Below are positions 1-7,255 of a DNA stretch of 64,000 nt, piece after piece. A program made the translations under genes and the position numbers. Numbering within the stretch: position 1 is the first letter of the stretch; every line of letters begins with the position of its first letter. The notes beneath the pieces were generated by a model. That model was not told where the DNA came from, searched no databases, and worked only from the letters and a program-made list of their open reading frames with translations. The DNA lies in contig NZ_JTDI01000004.1 of NCBI RefSeq assembly GCF_000802225.1, positions 62,001-126,000 on the forward strand. Direction: 5' to 3'. The stretch is from Novosphingobium malaysiense. Lineage in GTDB: Bacteria; Pseudomonadota; Alphaproteobacteria; Sphingomonadales; Sphingomonadaceae.

Positions 1-15
1 GGAAAGGCTCGGGCT

Positions 16-555
16 TTGATCGAGACACGCCAGACCGTCACCATCCGCGCGCCCATCGACGTGACATGGGCCTATGCCAAGGACGTCGAGCGCTGGGCGG
101 AGATCATGCCAGGCTACCAGTCGTGCCAGATTGAGGACGAGGACAACTCGCTCTGGGTCCTCAAGATCGGCGTCGGCGCCATGGTACGCACGGTGAAAGT
201 CGCCGTGCATGTCGAGCGCTGGGCCGGGCCGGAACGGGTCGACTTCACCTTCAAGCTGCAGGGCGACCCAGTCGAAGGCGGCGGCTCCTACGAGGCAGCC
301 GCGACGCCCGACGGCCTCACTCACGTGGACCTTGCCGTACAGGTGCGTGGCTCCGGCCCGATGGCGCCGATGTGGGAAGCCATGGGTGGCCCTGTACTTC
401 CCAAGTTCGCCAAGGGCTTTGCCGAGGAGCTCAAGGCGAGGATCGAGGCGCAGGCAGGTACTGCAGCGCCTGGCCAGGCGCCCACTGCCACAAGGGACCG
501 CCCTTCGTGGTTCACGCGTCTTCTGAACTGGCTCAAGGGACTGTTCAAAGCCTGA
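16..555 (+). CDS. SRPBCC / CoxG-like small-ligand carrier protein
   Basis: The 179-residue product starts with the typical SRPBCC opening (ETRQTVTIRAPIDVTWAYA, then a tryptophan-rich strand) and has the alternating strand pattern of the START/Bet v1 fold. Proteins of this fold hold a hydrophobic ligand in a cavity; CoxG members bind quinone or membrane lipid. The last 16 residues (SWFTRLLNWLKGLFKA) form a likely basic amphipathic helix after a flexible Ala/Pro-rich linker, as in membrane-anchored CoxG proteins. A TTG start at 16 is chosen because GGAAAGG at 1-7 is a good ribosome site. The frame stays open to the window edge, so a longer N-terminus cannot be excluded. The TonB-family gene follows 58 bp later. 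The ligand is unknown. Confidence 0.7.
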   Translation: MIETRQTVTIRAPIDVTWAYAKDVERWAEIMPGYQSCQIEDEDNSLWVLKIGVGAMVRTVKVAVHVERWAGPERVDFTFKLQGDPVEGGGSYEAAATPDGLTHVDLAVQVRGSGPMAPMWEAMGGPVLPKFAKGFAEELKARIEAQAGTAAPGQAPTATRDRPSWFTRLLNWLKGLFKA

Positions 556-613
556 CCCGGAAACCGGGACCTGTGCCGGCCGTTTTCGAAACGGGGCAAG
601 GAAGGCTTGAAAC

Positions 614-1381
614 GTGCGCAGATCCCGCAAGGAACAGACGCTTTCCGCAATGGCCGCTGCAGCCATAGTTGCCGGGGGCACGGTGGCGCTCGTTCTGGGA
701 CTCTCGTTCGTTCCCAGCGTCGACGCGCCGCAACGCGCGCTCGAGACCATCCTGCCCACGCGCAACACCCCGCCTGCCCCCTCTCCGACACCCACGCCGC
801 CCCCTAGGTCCAAGCCGAGCTCCGCAAAGGCAGGCGCGCCACGCGACGAACCCGCCCCGGCTTCCCGCAAGAACGAGGCTGCACAGATCGTGCTGCCCCC
901 GCCCAGGCAGCCACCGCTGCCCCCCCCTCCCCCCGTGCCCACTGCCCCCGAGGCCGGAACTGGATCAGCCGCCAACCAGGGCACGGCCAAGATCGACGGG
1001 GCCGGGCGAGGAACTGGCGGTGCAGGAAGCGGCACAGGTGGAGGTGGATCCGGCGGCAGCGGTTCGGGAGCCGGATTCGGGCGCGGCGATCTCGCGACCT
1101 ATCCGCGGCAGATCGCAGGCAAGCTGCATTACTGGGAAATTCCCAAGGAACTGCGGCGTCACCATGGCGGCGTGGTGCGCCTGCGCTACCGAATCGGCGT
1201 CGACGGACGCGTTAGCGACTGCCGCGTGCTGCTATCCAGCGGTTTTCCCGAGTTCGACCGCAAGACGTGCGCCCGCATCACCGATCGCTTCCGCTTCAAG
1301 CCCGCGCGCGGCCCGGATGGGCGCCCCGTACCCTTCGTGATGACCGAAACCCACGGATGGGATTACGAGCCGGACCGATAA
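614..1381 (+). CDS. TonB-family energy transducer protein
   Basis: 255 residues with TonB architecture: a short basic N-terminus, one membrane helix (about residues 13-33), a long Pro-rich then Gly/Ser-rich periplasmic spacer, and a C-terminal TonB domain from about residue 165. That domain has the pattern VRLRYRIGVDGRVSDCRVLLSSG and a final RFRFKPARGPDGRPV strand. TonB carries proton-motive force from ExbBD to outer-membrane receptors. The GTG start at 614 is preceded by AAGGAAGG at 598-605. No exbB or exbD is nearby, so this is probably a secondary TonB that might serve the receptor at 7.3-9.8 kb (inference). The glycine spacer (GTGGAGSGTGGGGSGGSGSG) is unusual beside the usual Pro/Lys spacer and could be flexible rather than rigid. 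Confidence 0.85.
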   Translation: MRRSRKEQTLSAMAAAAIVAGGTVALVLGLSFVPSVDAPQRALETILPTRNTPPAPSPTPTPPPRSKPSSAKAGAPRDEPAPASRKNEAAQIVLPPPRQPPLPPPPPVPTAPEAGTGSAANQGTAKIDGAGRGTGGAGSGTGGGGSGGSGSGAGFGRGDLATYPRQIAGKLHYWEIPKELRRHHGGVVRLRYRIGVDGRVSDCRVLLSSGFPEFDRKTCARITDRFRFKPARGPDGRPVPFVMTETHGWDYEPDR

Positions 1382-1449
1382 GCTCTGATCGCCTTGACGA
1401 AGGCCATGGTGCAATTATCCGATGGACAAGAGGCCTCCGGACGCGCAAG

Positions 1450-1465
1450 CTGTACACCTGTACAG
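1450..1465. promoter_or_regulatory. Inverted repeat CTGTAC-N4-GTACAG upstream of the TauD-like gene
   Basis: CTGTACACCTGTACAG is a 6-bp perfect inverted repeat with a 4-bp spacer, and also two copies of TGTACA separated by CC. It lies 29 bp upstream of the dioxygenase GTG start, in its leader or promoter. A TetR- or GntR-type operator is the likely reading; the regulator is unknown. Confidence 0.5.
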
Positions 1466-1494
1466 CATAATCCTTGGGAGAGGAGCGCAAGACC

Positions 1495-2382
1495 GTGTCC
1501 ATTACCGTAGAACCCGTTAAGCCGCAGATCGGCGGCATTGTCCACGTTTCGCCGGACCACCTGCTCGACGAAGAGACGATCGAAACCGTGCGCTCCGAAC
1601 TAGAGAAGCGCGGCGTACTGGTGTTCCCGCAGATCAACGTCTCCGACGAATTGCAACTCGCCTTCACCGACAAGCTGGGCGATCGCGTGAACTTCACCCG
1701 GCAGGTCCCCGGTTCGGATGCGGAAACGGCAGACGTCTACAAGATCACGCTGGACCGCAAGCTGAACTCTGAGCCCGACTACGTGCTCGGAACGTTCTTC
1801 TGGCACATAGACGGCATCACCATCGACCAGCCCCTGCCCAAGGCCACCGTCCTTTCCGCACGCAAGCTTTCGGCTTCCGGCGGCGCCACAGAGTTCGCCA
1901 ATCTCTATGCCGCCTGGGAAAAGCTTCCCGAAGAGGAGAAACGGGAGATCGAAGATCTCACGGTAGTCCACTGCGTGGAAGCGGCAGTACGCCCCGTTCA
2001 CGGCCACCCCAGCGAGGAGCGTCGGGCGCGGTACAAGGCCATGGCCGCCGTCATGGAACAGCCGCTGGTGTGGACGCACGAGGACGGCCGCAAGTCGCTT
2101 CTGCTCGGCACCCATGCGGATGGTATCGTCGGCATGCCCGGCCCCCATGGCCGCGCCCTGCTCGCCCGCCTGCAGCAATGGGCCGCCCAGCCCGATTTCG
2201 TCTACACCCACAAGTGGAAGGAAGGCGACCTGGTGATCTGGAACAACCAGGGCGTGATGCACCGCGTGGTGCCCTACACGGACGAAGGGCGCGTGATGCA
2301 CCGCACCACCATCGCCGGCAAGGAAAAGCCGGGCCACAAGGCCGACGAGGCCAATGTCGAGAGAATCTACCAGATTGCTTGA
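1495..2382 (+). CDS. TauD/TfdA-family Fe(II)/2-oxoglutarate dioxygenase
   Basis: The 295-residue protein has the TauD/TfdA fold with the iron facial triad visible: H104-x-D106 in FFWHIDG and the distal H256 in GVMHRVVPY. R270 in RVMHRTTIAG is placed to bind 2-oxoglutarate. Family members hydroxylate and often cleave sulfonates, phenoxyacetates, sulfate esters or carnitine-type substrates, using O2 and 2-oxoglutarate. The GTG at 1495 is preferred to an upstream TTG at 1474, because GGGAGAGGA at 1476-1484 then sits at normal spacing. An Rrf2 regulator follows on the same strand, and a dyad lies just upstream. The substrate cannot be told from the sequence; an alkyl-sulfate or ether substrate would fit the sulfotransferase-rich region. 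Confidence 0.85.
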   Translation: MSITVEPVKPQIGGIVHVSPDHLLDEETIETVRSELEKRGVLVFPQINVSDELQLAFTDKLGDRVNFTRQVPGSDAETADVYKITLDRKLNSEPDYVLGTFFWHIDGITIDQPLPKATVLSARKLSASGGATEFANLYAAWEKLPEEEKREIEDLTVVHCVEAAVRPVHGHPSEERRARYKAMAAVMEQPLVWTHEDGRKSLLLGTHADGIVGMPGPHGRALLARLQQWAAQPDFVYTHKWKEGDLVIWNNQGVMHRVVPYTDEGRVMHRTTIAGKEKPGHKADEANVERIYQIA

Positions 2383-2463
2383 GAAAGGTCCGGGTGGCGC
2401 TTGACGGCGCCGCTCGGTTGGGAGCATGGCTCGGCGATCGTCTTTCGCGAGATAGCCCCTGCC

Positions 2464-2919
2464 ATGCTCTCTCAGAAAACCCGCTACGCGATTCGGGCCA
2501 TGCAGCACCTTGCCGACAGGCATGGCAAAGGCCCCATTCCGCTCGCGGAGATTGCCGATGCACAGAACATCCCGGCCAAGTTCCTGACCGTGATCCTATC
2601 CGAGCTTGCCCGCTTTGGCATTGTCGCTTCACAGCGGGGCAAGGACGGCGGCTACTGGCTCGGCGTTTCTCCCATCGACATCACATACGGCGACCTGATC
2701 AGGGTCATGCGCGGATCGCTCGCACTTGTGCCTTGCGCCAGCCGCTTTGCGCACGAAACCTGCAAGAATTGCGTCGAGGAAAAGGACTGCCGCACGCGGG
2801 CCCTGATGCTGCAGGTACGCGATGCCACCGCCGAACTGCTCGACGGCGTGCGCCTGTCGGACCAGATCGAACTGGCACCCGTGGCCGAGGACGCTGAAGC
2901 GCAGGGCCTGCCCGGCTAG
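2464..2919 (+). CDS. Rrf2-family transcriptional regulator, probable Fe-S sensor
   Basis: 151 residues. The N-terminal winged helix is typical of Rrf2/IscR (MLSQKTRYAIRAMQHLA, wing RGKDGGYWLG). Four cysteines, C91, C100, C103 and C109, are arranged C-x8-C-x2-C-x5-C. IscR, NsrR and RsrR use three clustered cysteines for a 2Fe-2S or 4Fe-4S cluster, so this protein probably senses redox, NO or Fe-S status. The spacing differs from IscR and NsrR. The ATG at 2464 is used because the family starts at MLSQK; the frame is open about 60 bp further upstream. It follows the dioxygenase by 81 bp and converges with the SDR gene, whose stop begins 2 bp downstream. It may control the dioxygenase (inference). 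Confidence 0.85.
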   Translation: MLSQKTRYAIRAMQHLADRHGKGPIPLAEIADAQNIPAKFLTVILSELARFGIVASQRGKDGGYWLGVSPIDITYGDLIRVMRGSLALVPCASRFAHETCKNCVEEKDCRTRALMLQVRDATAELLDGVRLSDQIELAPVAEDAEAQGLPG

Positions 2920-2920
2920 G

Positions 2921-3697
2921 TCAGCCCCCGGTCATGCGCAGGCCGGCATCGGCTATCAGGGTTTCGCCAGTCACCCGGTTTGCCGCCTCACATCCCAGGA
3001 AAAGCGCCGTTCCGGCGATATCCCCCGGCGTAGAGGCAACCTGCAGCGGGGTGCGCTCGATTACGGATTCGCGAATCTTGTCTCGATGCGGCCCCAGCTT
3101 GTCGAACCAGCCGGTGTCGATGAAGCCGGGGGCAAGCGAATTGATCCTGATCTTCGGTGCCAACCCCCGCGCCAGCGTCAGAACCATGGTATTGAGCGCC
3201 GCCTTCGAAGCGGAATAGGCCATCGAGGAGCCGTTACCCGTCACCCCGGCCACCGAGGACGTAACGACGATGGCCGCCCGGTCGGACTTCTCCAGCAGGT
3301 CGCGGCAAGCCCGGACCGTCTGGAATGTGCCGACTACGTTGACGCGATAGACGTCAACGAAATCGTCGGCCGAAAGTTTATCCAACTGGTGAGCATGGGC
3401 GGGCCGCGTCGTCTTCCCCGCGTTGCAGAACAGGGCATCGATCCGCCCGAACGGTTCCGCCGCAGCGGCGATGGCCTGGCAGTCGGCGTCGCTGGCGACA
3501 TCTCCCTGCACGATGACCGCTTCGGCCCCGTGTTCGCGCACCTGCCGCGCGGTCTCCTGCGCCTCCCCTTGGCTGCTGGCATAGTTGATCAGGACTGCTT
3601 TCGCGCCCTGATCGGCCGCTCCCACGGCAATCGCCCGTCCAAGGCCGGTCGAGGCGCCGGTCACGACGACAACGGCATTCTCATATGGTGGTTTCAA
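2921..3697 (-). CDS. Short-chain dehydrogenase/reductase (SDR)
   Basis: Classical 258-residue SDR. The cofactor loop is TGASTGLG (residues 13-20), the NAG-type motif is CNAG (91-94), N120 and the S147/S148 pair are in place, and the catalytic Y161-x3-K165 is in YSASK. It should oxidise or reduce a secondary alcohol or ketone; residue N38 after strand 2 (LINYAS) is not acidic and might favour NADP. The start is TTG, supported by GGAGG five bases upstream and the absence of an alternative ATG. It lies 68 bp downstream of the TetR gene on the same strand and is probably cotranscribed with it. The substrate is not recognisable. Confidence 0.85.
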   Translation of the reverse strand: MKPPYENAVVVVTGASTGLGRAIAVGAADQGAKAVLINYASSQGEAQETARQVREHGAEAVIVQGDVASDADCQAIAAAAEPFGRIDALFCNAGKTTRPAHAHQLDKLSADDFVDVYRVNVVGTFQTVRACRDLLEKSDRAAIVVTSSVAGVTGNGSSMAYSASKAALNTMVLTLARGLAPKIRINSLAPGFIDTGWFDKLGPHRDKIRESVIERTPLQVASTPGDIAGTALFLGCEAANRVTGETLIADAGLRMTGG

Positions 3698-3765
3698 CGG
3701 TTCCTCCCTCTCGGCCTCCTCATGCGGAGTATGCGGCGCACCTTCAAGGGGCGCCGTGGAGCAAC

Positions 3766-4410
3766 TTAGTCAGGAGGCGACGTCGTCGCTTCGCCGTGCT
3801 GCAGGAAGTGCAGCAGAGTGCGGGCCAGTTGATCGATCGCCATCTTGACGTTGGGACCCGGGCCACCCTCGGTGATCTGCACCGTGGTCCCCTCGATCAT
3901 GAACAGCATCATGTAGCACTTGATGCGCTGCGCTTCGCGCTCGTCGCGCGGCAGGGCATCGAGATCGAAGCCGGCAAAGCGTCGGCCAAGGGTAGCGATG
4001 ATGTTGTCGTGATGGCGGTAGACCGGGTCCAGGATATCGGTCTGCAGGTTCGCGCCAGCCCAGAACAAATTGAGCGAATTGCGGCGCTCTTCCTGCTCTC
4101 CGCGCAGCCGCACGATCCATTTGCGCACCGAGGACAGGCTTAGGCGCTTCACCGTCACCAGTTCGGCATAGATCTCGAGCTGATATTCCAGATCCTGACG
4201 CATCAGGTCGAGCAGCATTTCATCCTTGCTGCGGTAATAGAGATAAACTGTCGCACGGCTGACGCCTGCCTTTTCGGCGATTTCTTCCACGGAAGCGGGG
4301 AAGAATCCCTTGGTATAAAAGACCTTGCGCGCTGCGACCCGGATGCGCGCGATTGTGGGCTTAACCTTGGGGCGGGAAGCCTTGCGCTGCGACTGTGTTT
4401 TCGTTGTCAT
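3766..4410 (-). CDS. TetR/AcrR-family transcriptional regulator
   Basis: 214 residues with an N-terminal TetR helix-turn-helix (IRVAARKVFYTKGFFPASVEEIAEKAGVSRATVYLYYRSKDEML) preceded by a Lys/Arg-rich arm, and a helical ligand domain after it. The ATG at 4410 (MTTKTQSQRKAS) is preferred over a longer form starting at 4455, because that extension would run across the dyad at 4435-4452. The gene is divergent from fumarylacetoacetase and upstream of an SDR on its own strand. The dyad between the two divergent genes makes autoregulation plus control of fumarylacetoacetase likely (inference). The inducer is unknown. Confidence 0.88.
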   Translation of the reverse strand: MTTKTQSQRKASRPKVKPTIARIRVAARKVFYTKGFFPASVEEIAEKAGVSRATVYLYYRSKDEMLLDLMRQDLEYQLEIYAELVTVKRLSLSSVRKWIVRLRGEQEERRNSLNLFWAGANLQTDILDPVYRHHDNIIATLGRRFAGFDLDALPRDEREAQRIKCYMMLFMIEGTTVQITEGGPGPNVKMAIDQLARTLLHFLQHGEATTSPPD

Positions 4411-4434
4411 AGACACTTGATTAGCTGCAACCGA

Positions 4435-4452
4435 TTGACTTGGGCAAGTTAA
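4435..4452. promoter_or_regulatory. Putative TetR operator between tetR and fah
   Basis: TTGACTTGGGCAAGTTAA is an 18-bp imperfect palindrome: ACTTG-GG-CAAGT is perfect and the outer TT/AA also pair. It lies 25 bp upstream of the TetR start and 83 bp upstream of the fumarylacetoacetase start, the usual place for a TetR autoregulatory operator. Confidence 0.6.
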
Positions 4453-4535
4453 CAAAGGAACCGGCGCGTGACCCGGCGGTTTTCAGGCTATAGGACCACC
4501 GGCTCCCAAGGAAACTAACAAAGAGGTTGCCCGCC

Positions 4536-5843
4536 ATGACCATCGATGAAACCCACGACCCGGCACGCGAATCCTGGGTCGAGAGTGCAAACGGGCATGC
4601 CGATTTTCCGATCCAGAACCTTCCGCTCGGCATCTTCTCGCGAAACGGCGACAATCCGCGCGGGGGTATCGCCATAGGCGACATGATCGTCGATCTGCGC
4701 GCACTGGTCCTCTCGGGGTTGCTGGAAGGCGAAGCCCGCGAGGCGGCGAGTGCGGCGGACTCCCCTTCGCTCAACGCCATGCTGGCCCTCGGTGCCGGAC
4801 CGCGTCGCGAACTGCGCCGGCGCGTTTCGGCACTGCTGGCGAAGAACGCCACCGAACAGGCACAAGTGGAGCCTTTGCTCGTCCCGCAGAGCGAAGCACG
4901 AATGCACCTGCCGGCGCACGTCGGGGACTACACCGATTTCTACGTCGGTATCCACCACGCAACCAACATCGGCAGTCTGTTCCGCCCGGACAATCCGCTG
5001 CTGCCCAATTACAAGCACGTGCCGATCGGCTATCACGGTCGCGCCTCGACAATCCGGCCGACCGGGGCCGAAGTGATCCGCCCGCAAGGCCAGACCAAGG
5101 CGCCGACCGCCGATTCCCCGTCCTTCGGCCCCATCGCCAAGCTCGACTACGAACTTGAACTGGGCGTGTGGATGGCTGTCGGCAACGATCTCGGCTCGCC
5201 GATCCCGATCGCCGAAGCCCTCGACCACGTCGCGGGGATCACGCTGCTCAACGACTGGTCCGCGCGCGACATCCAGGCCTGGGAATACCAGCCGCTGGGC
5301 CCCTTCCTGGCCAAGAACTTCCTCTCCACCGTTTCGCCGTGGATAGTGACCATGGAAGCGCTCGCGCCCTTCCGCCGCGCGCAGCCGGCACGCCCCGAAG
5401 GCGATCCGAGGCCCCTGCCCTATCTTTGGGATGAGGCCGACCAGAGCGAAGGCGCGCTGTCACTCGAACTCGACGTCTTCCTGACCAGCGCGGCGATGCG
5501 CGAAAAAGGCATGGAGCCGCTGCGCCTCAGCCATGGCGCGGCCAGCAACATGTATTGGACCATCGCGCAGATGGTGACGCACCACGCTTCCAACGGCTGC
5601 CAGATGCAGACCGGCGACCTGCTCGGCAGCGGCACGATCTCGGGCCCCGAGGACGGCTCGCAGGGCAGCCTCATGGAAATCACCCGCAACGGCAAGGAAC
5701 CCGTCGAACTGCCCACGGGCGAGACCCGCACGTTCCTGGAAGACGGAGACGAGCTCGCGCTCGCCGGACACTTTACGGCAGACGGCGCGGTCTCGATCGG
5801 CTTTGGCGAATGCCGCGGGACGGTGTCACCGGCCCGCACCTAG
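4536..5843 (+). CDS. fahA: Fumarylacetoacetase
   Basis: The 435-residue protein matches fumarylacetoacetate hydrolase end to end: an N-terminal SH3-like domain (SWVESANGHADFPIQNLPLG), then the catalytic C-terminal domain. The latter contains HVGDYTDFYVGIHHATNIG, which holds the active-site histidine and a metal-binding aspartate, LPNYKHVPIGYHGRAST, and LLNDWSARDIQAWEYQPLGP. It cleaves 4-fumarylacetoacetate to fumarate and acetoacetate, the last step of tyrosine/homogentisate degradation. The ATG at 4536 is chosen with AGAGG at 4522-4526. No homogentisate dioxygenase or maleylacetoacetate isomerase is in the window; instead the gene is divergent from a TetR regulator. It may serve a specialised aromatic pathway or be a separated part of the tyrosine route. 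Confidence 0.93.
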   Translation: MTIDETHDPARESWVESANGHADFPIQNLPLGIFSRNGDNPRGGIAIGDMIVDLRALVLSGLLEGEAREAASAADSPSLNAMLALGAGPRRELRRRVSALLAKNATEQAQVEPLLVPQSEARMHLPAHVGDYTDFYVGIHHATNIGSLFRPDNPLLPNYKHVPIGYHGRASTIRPTGAEVIRPQGQTKAPTADSPSFGPIAKLDYELELGVWMAVGNDLGSPIPIAEALDHVAGITLLNDWSARDIQAWEYQPLGPFLAKNFLSTVSPWIVTMEALAPFRRAQPARPEGDPRPLPYLWDEADQSEGALSLELDVFLTSAAMREKGMEPLRLSHGAASNMYWTIAQMVTHHASNGCQMQTGDLLGSGTISGPEDGSQGSLMEITRNGKEPVELPTGETRTFLEDGDELALAGHFTADGAVSIGFGECRGTVSPART

Positions 5844-5849
5844 GCGCGT

Positions 5850-7073
5850 TCAGGCGACGCCGGTCACCACGCCCCGCTGCGCGCAGTCGGCAATGGCATC
5901 ATCCGAAAGGCCCAGTTCGCGCAACAATTCCGCCGTGTCCCGGCCCATGGCCGGGGCACATTTGGGCTCTGGCGGCAGCGGACTGCCTCCGAAGGAAACC
6001 GGGCCCGAGACGATGGTGACCGGCGTGCCGTCCTCCACCGTGACATCGAACAGCACGTCGTTTGCTGCGGCCTGCGGATCGGTAACCAGTTCGCGCAGGT
6101 TCTGGATGACTTCCCAAGGCGCATCCCAGTCCGCAAAGGCTTCGCGCCATTCATCCAGCGTGCGCGATGCGAAAGCCTCGTCGAGCGCGGCCAGCAGCGC
6201 ATCTCCATGTTCGACGCGGCTCTCCACGGTTGCAAAACGCGGGTCCTCGAGAAGATCGTCGCGCCCCGTGCGCCGGCACAGTTCCGGCCAGTAGCGCTCG
6301 GGATCGAGAAACATGAGTTGCAGGAAGCGTCCATCCGCCGTCTCATAGGCGCTGGTCAGCGCATGGCGGCCGGGATTGGCCAGCTTGGCCAGTTGCTCGT
6401 CGCTGAGCGCCGCGCCCATCGTGACATCGGCCGAAAGGATCCACATGGCCGAGGAAAGTAGCGAGATCTCGATGGTCGTGGCTTCGCCAGTCCGTTCGCG
6501 ATGGAACAGGGCAGAGGCCATGCCGAATGCCACGTTCATCGCGCCGGCATGGTCGCCGAGTGCCGGGCGCGGCCGGGTCGGGCGCTGGCCGGGCATCGAG
6601 AGCAAGTGGGCAAATCCGCCCCGCGCCCAGAAGCACGATGCGTCATAGCCGGCGCGATCCGCCTGTTCGCCGCGGAAACCGAGGCCGTTGCCATGGGCAT
6701 AGATCAGCCGGGGATTGCGCTCGCGCAACACGTCGAGCGTGAGCCCCAGCCGCTTGAGGGCACCGGGACGGATCGAGGTGAGAAAGATGTCTGCCGTCTC
6801 GACGAGTTGCAGGAACAGGTCCCGCCCCTCCTCGCTCTTGAGATCGATGGCGATCGAGCGCTTGTTCCGGTTGTTCAGTTCCATTGCCAGGTTGGCCGAC
6901 TTGGTCTGGCGCCCGTCCGAGATCTTGAGCCGGCGGTAGGGATCGCCCTCTGGCATCTCGATCTTGATCACGTCGGCGCCGAGATCCGCCAGGATGGCGC
7001 CGGCCGCCGGCACGAACACGAACTGCGCCAGTTCCAGAACCCTGACGCCCTTGAATACCTGCGTGGCAAACAT
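5850..7073 (-). CDS. CaiB/BaiF-family (class III) CoA-transferase
   Basis: 407 residues with the class III CoA-transferase pattern: KGVRVLELAQFVFVPAAG at the start, LADLGADVIKIEMPEGDPYR, NRNKRSIAIDLKSEEGR, then the catalytic-loop aspartate in ALGDHAGAMNVAFG. These enzymes move CoA between carboxylic acids through an aspartyl-CoA anhydride. The start at 7073 (MFATQVF) is chosen because GGGGAG precedes it. The gene converges with fumarylacetoacetase, leaving only 6 bp between the stops. Upstream is a CAAG-CG-CTTG dyad. It probably activates an acid intermediate for beta-oxidation-like breakdown; the donor and acceptor cannot be read from the sequence. Confidence 0.9.
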   Translation of the reverse strand: MFATQVFKGVRVLELAQFVFVPAAGAILADLGADVIKIEMPEGDPYRRLKISDGRQTKSANLAMELNNRNKRSIAIDLKSEEGRDLFLQLVETADIFLTSIRPGALKRLGLTLDVLRERNPRLIYAHGNGLGFRGEQADRAGYDASCFWARGGFAHLLSMPGQRPTRPRPALGDHAGAMNVAFGMASALFHRERTGEATTIEISLLSSAMWILSADVTMGAALSDEQLAKLANPGRHALTSAYETADGRFLQLMFLDPERYWPELCRRTGRDDLLEDPRFATVESRVEHGDALLAALDEAFASRTLDEWREAFADWDAPWEVIQNLRELVTDPQAAANDVLFDVTVEDGTPVTIVSGPVSFGGSPLPPEPKCAPAMGRDTAELLRELGLSDDAIADCAQRGVVTGVA

Positions 7074-7152
7074 TCCCGCTCTCCCCAATGGTCGCGACGC
7101 GGTCAATCGCCGCGTTCCATCGAGCCGGGACGATAGCCGCGCCCGCCAATCG

Positions 7153-7178
7153 TAGCAAGCGCTTGGTTTAGCAAGCGT
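7153..7178. promoter_or_regulatory. Operator-like dyad and repeats upstream of the CoA-transferase
   Basis: The perfect palindrome CAAGCGCTTG lies at 7156-7165. With flanks it reads AGCAAGCGCTTGGT (7154-7167), which fits the AnCAAGnnCTTGnT consensus reported for the actinobacterial TetR regulator KstR2. A second TAGCAAGCG copy at 7170-7178 repeats the one at 7153-7161 with a 17-bp period. The site is about 80 bp upstream of the CoA-transferase start. Confidence 0.5.
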
Positions 7179-7200
7179 GATTTACCGGGAGAAAACGAAA

Positions 7201-7226
7201 GGCGGGCCCCTGAAACGGGGCCCGCC
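7201..7226 (-). terminator. Rho-independent terminator of the TonB-dependent receptor gene
   Basis: A 10-bp perfect GC stem (GGCGGGCCCC / GGGGCCCGCC) with a 6-nt loop lies 30 bp past the receptor stop. On the minus strand it is followed by the T-rich run TTTCGTTTTC. Confidence 0.9.
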
Positions 7227-7255
7227 TCCTTGGACTTCGACGGGGATCGCCGGCT

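Noticed and set aside
1450-1465. SOS box: the dyad fits CTGT-N8-ACAG
   Set aside because: This is the gammaproteobacterial LexA consensus; alphaproteobacterial LexA binds GTTC-N7-GTTC, and no DNA-repair gene follows.
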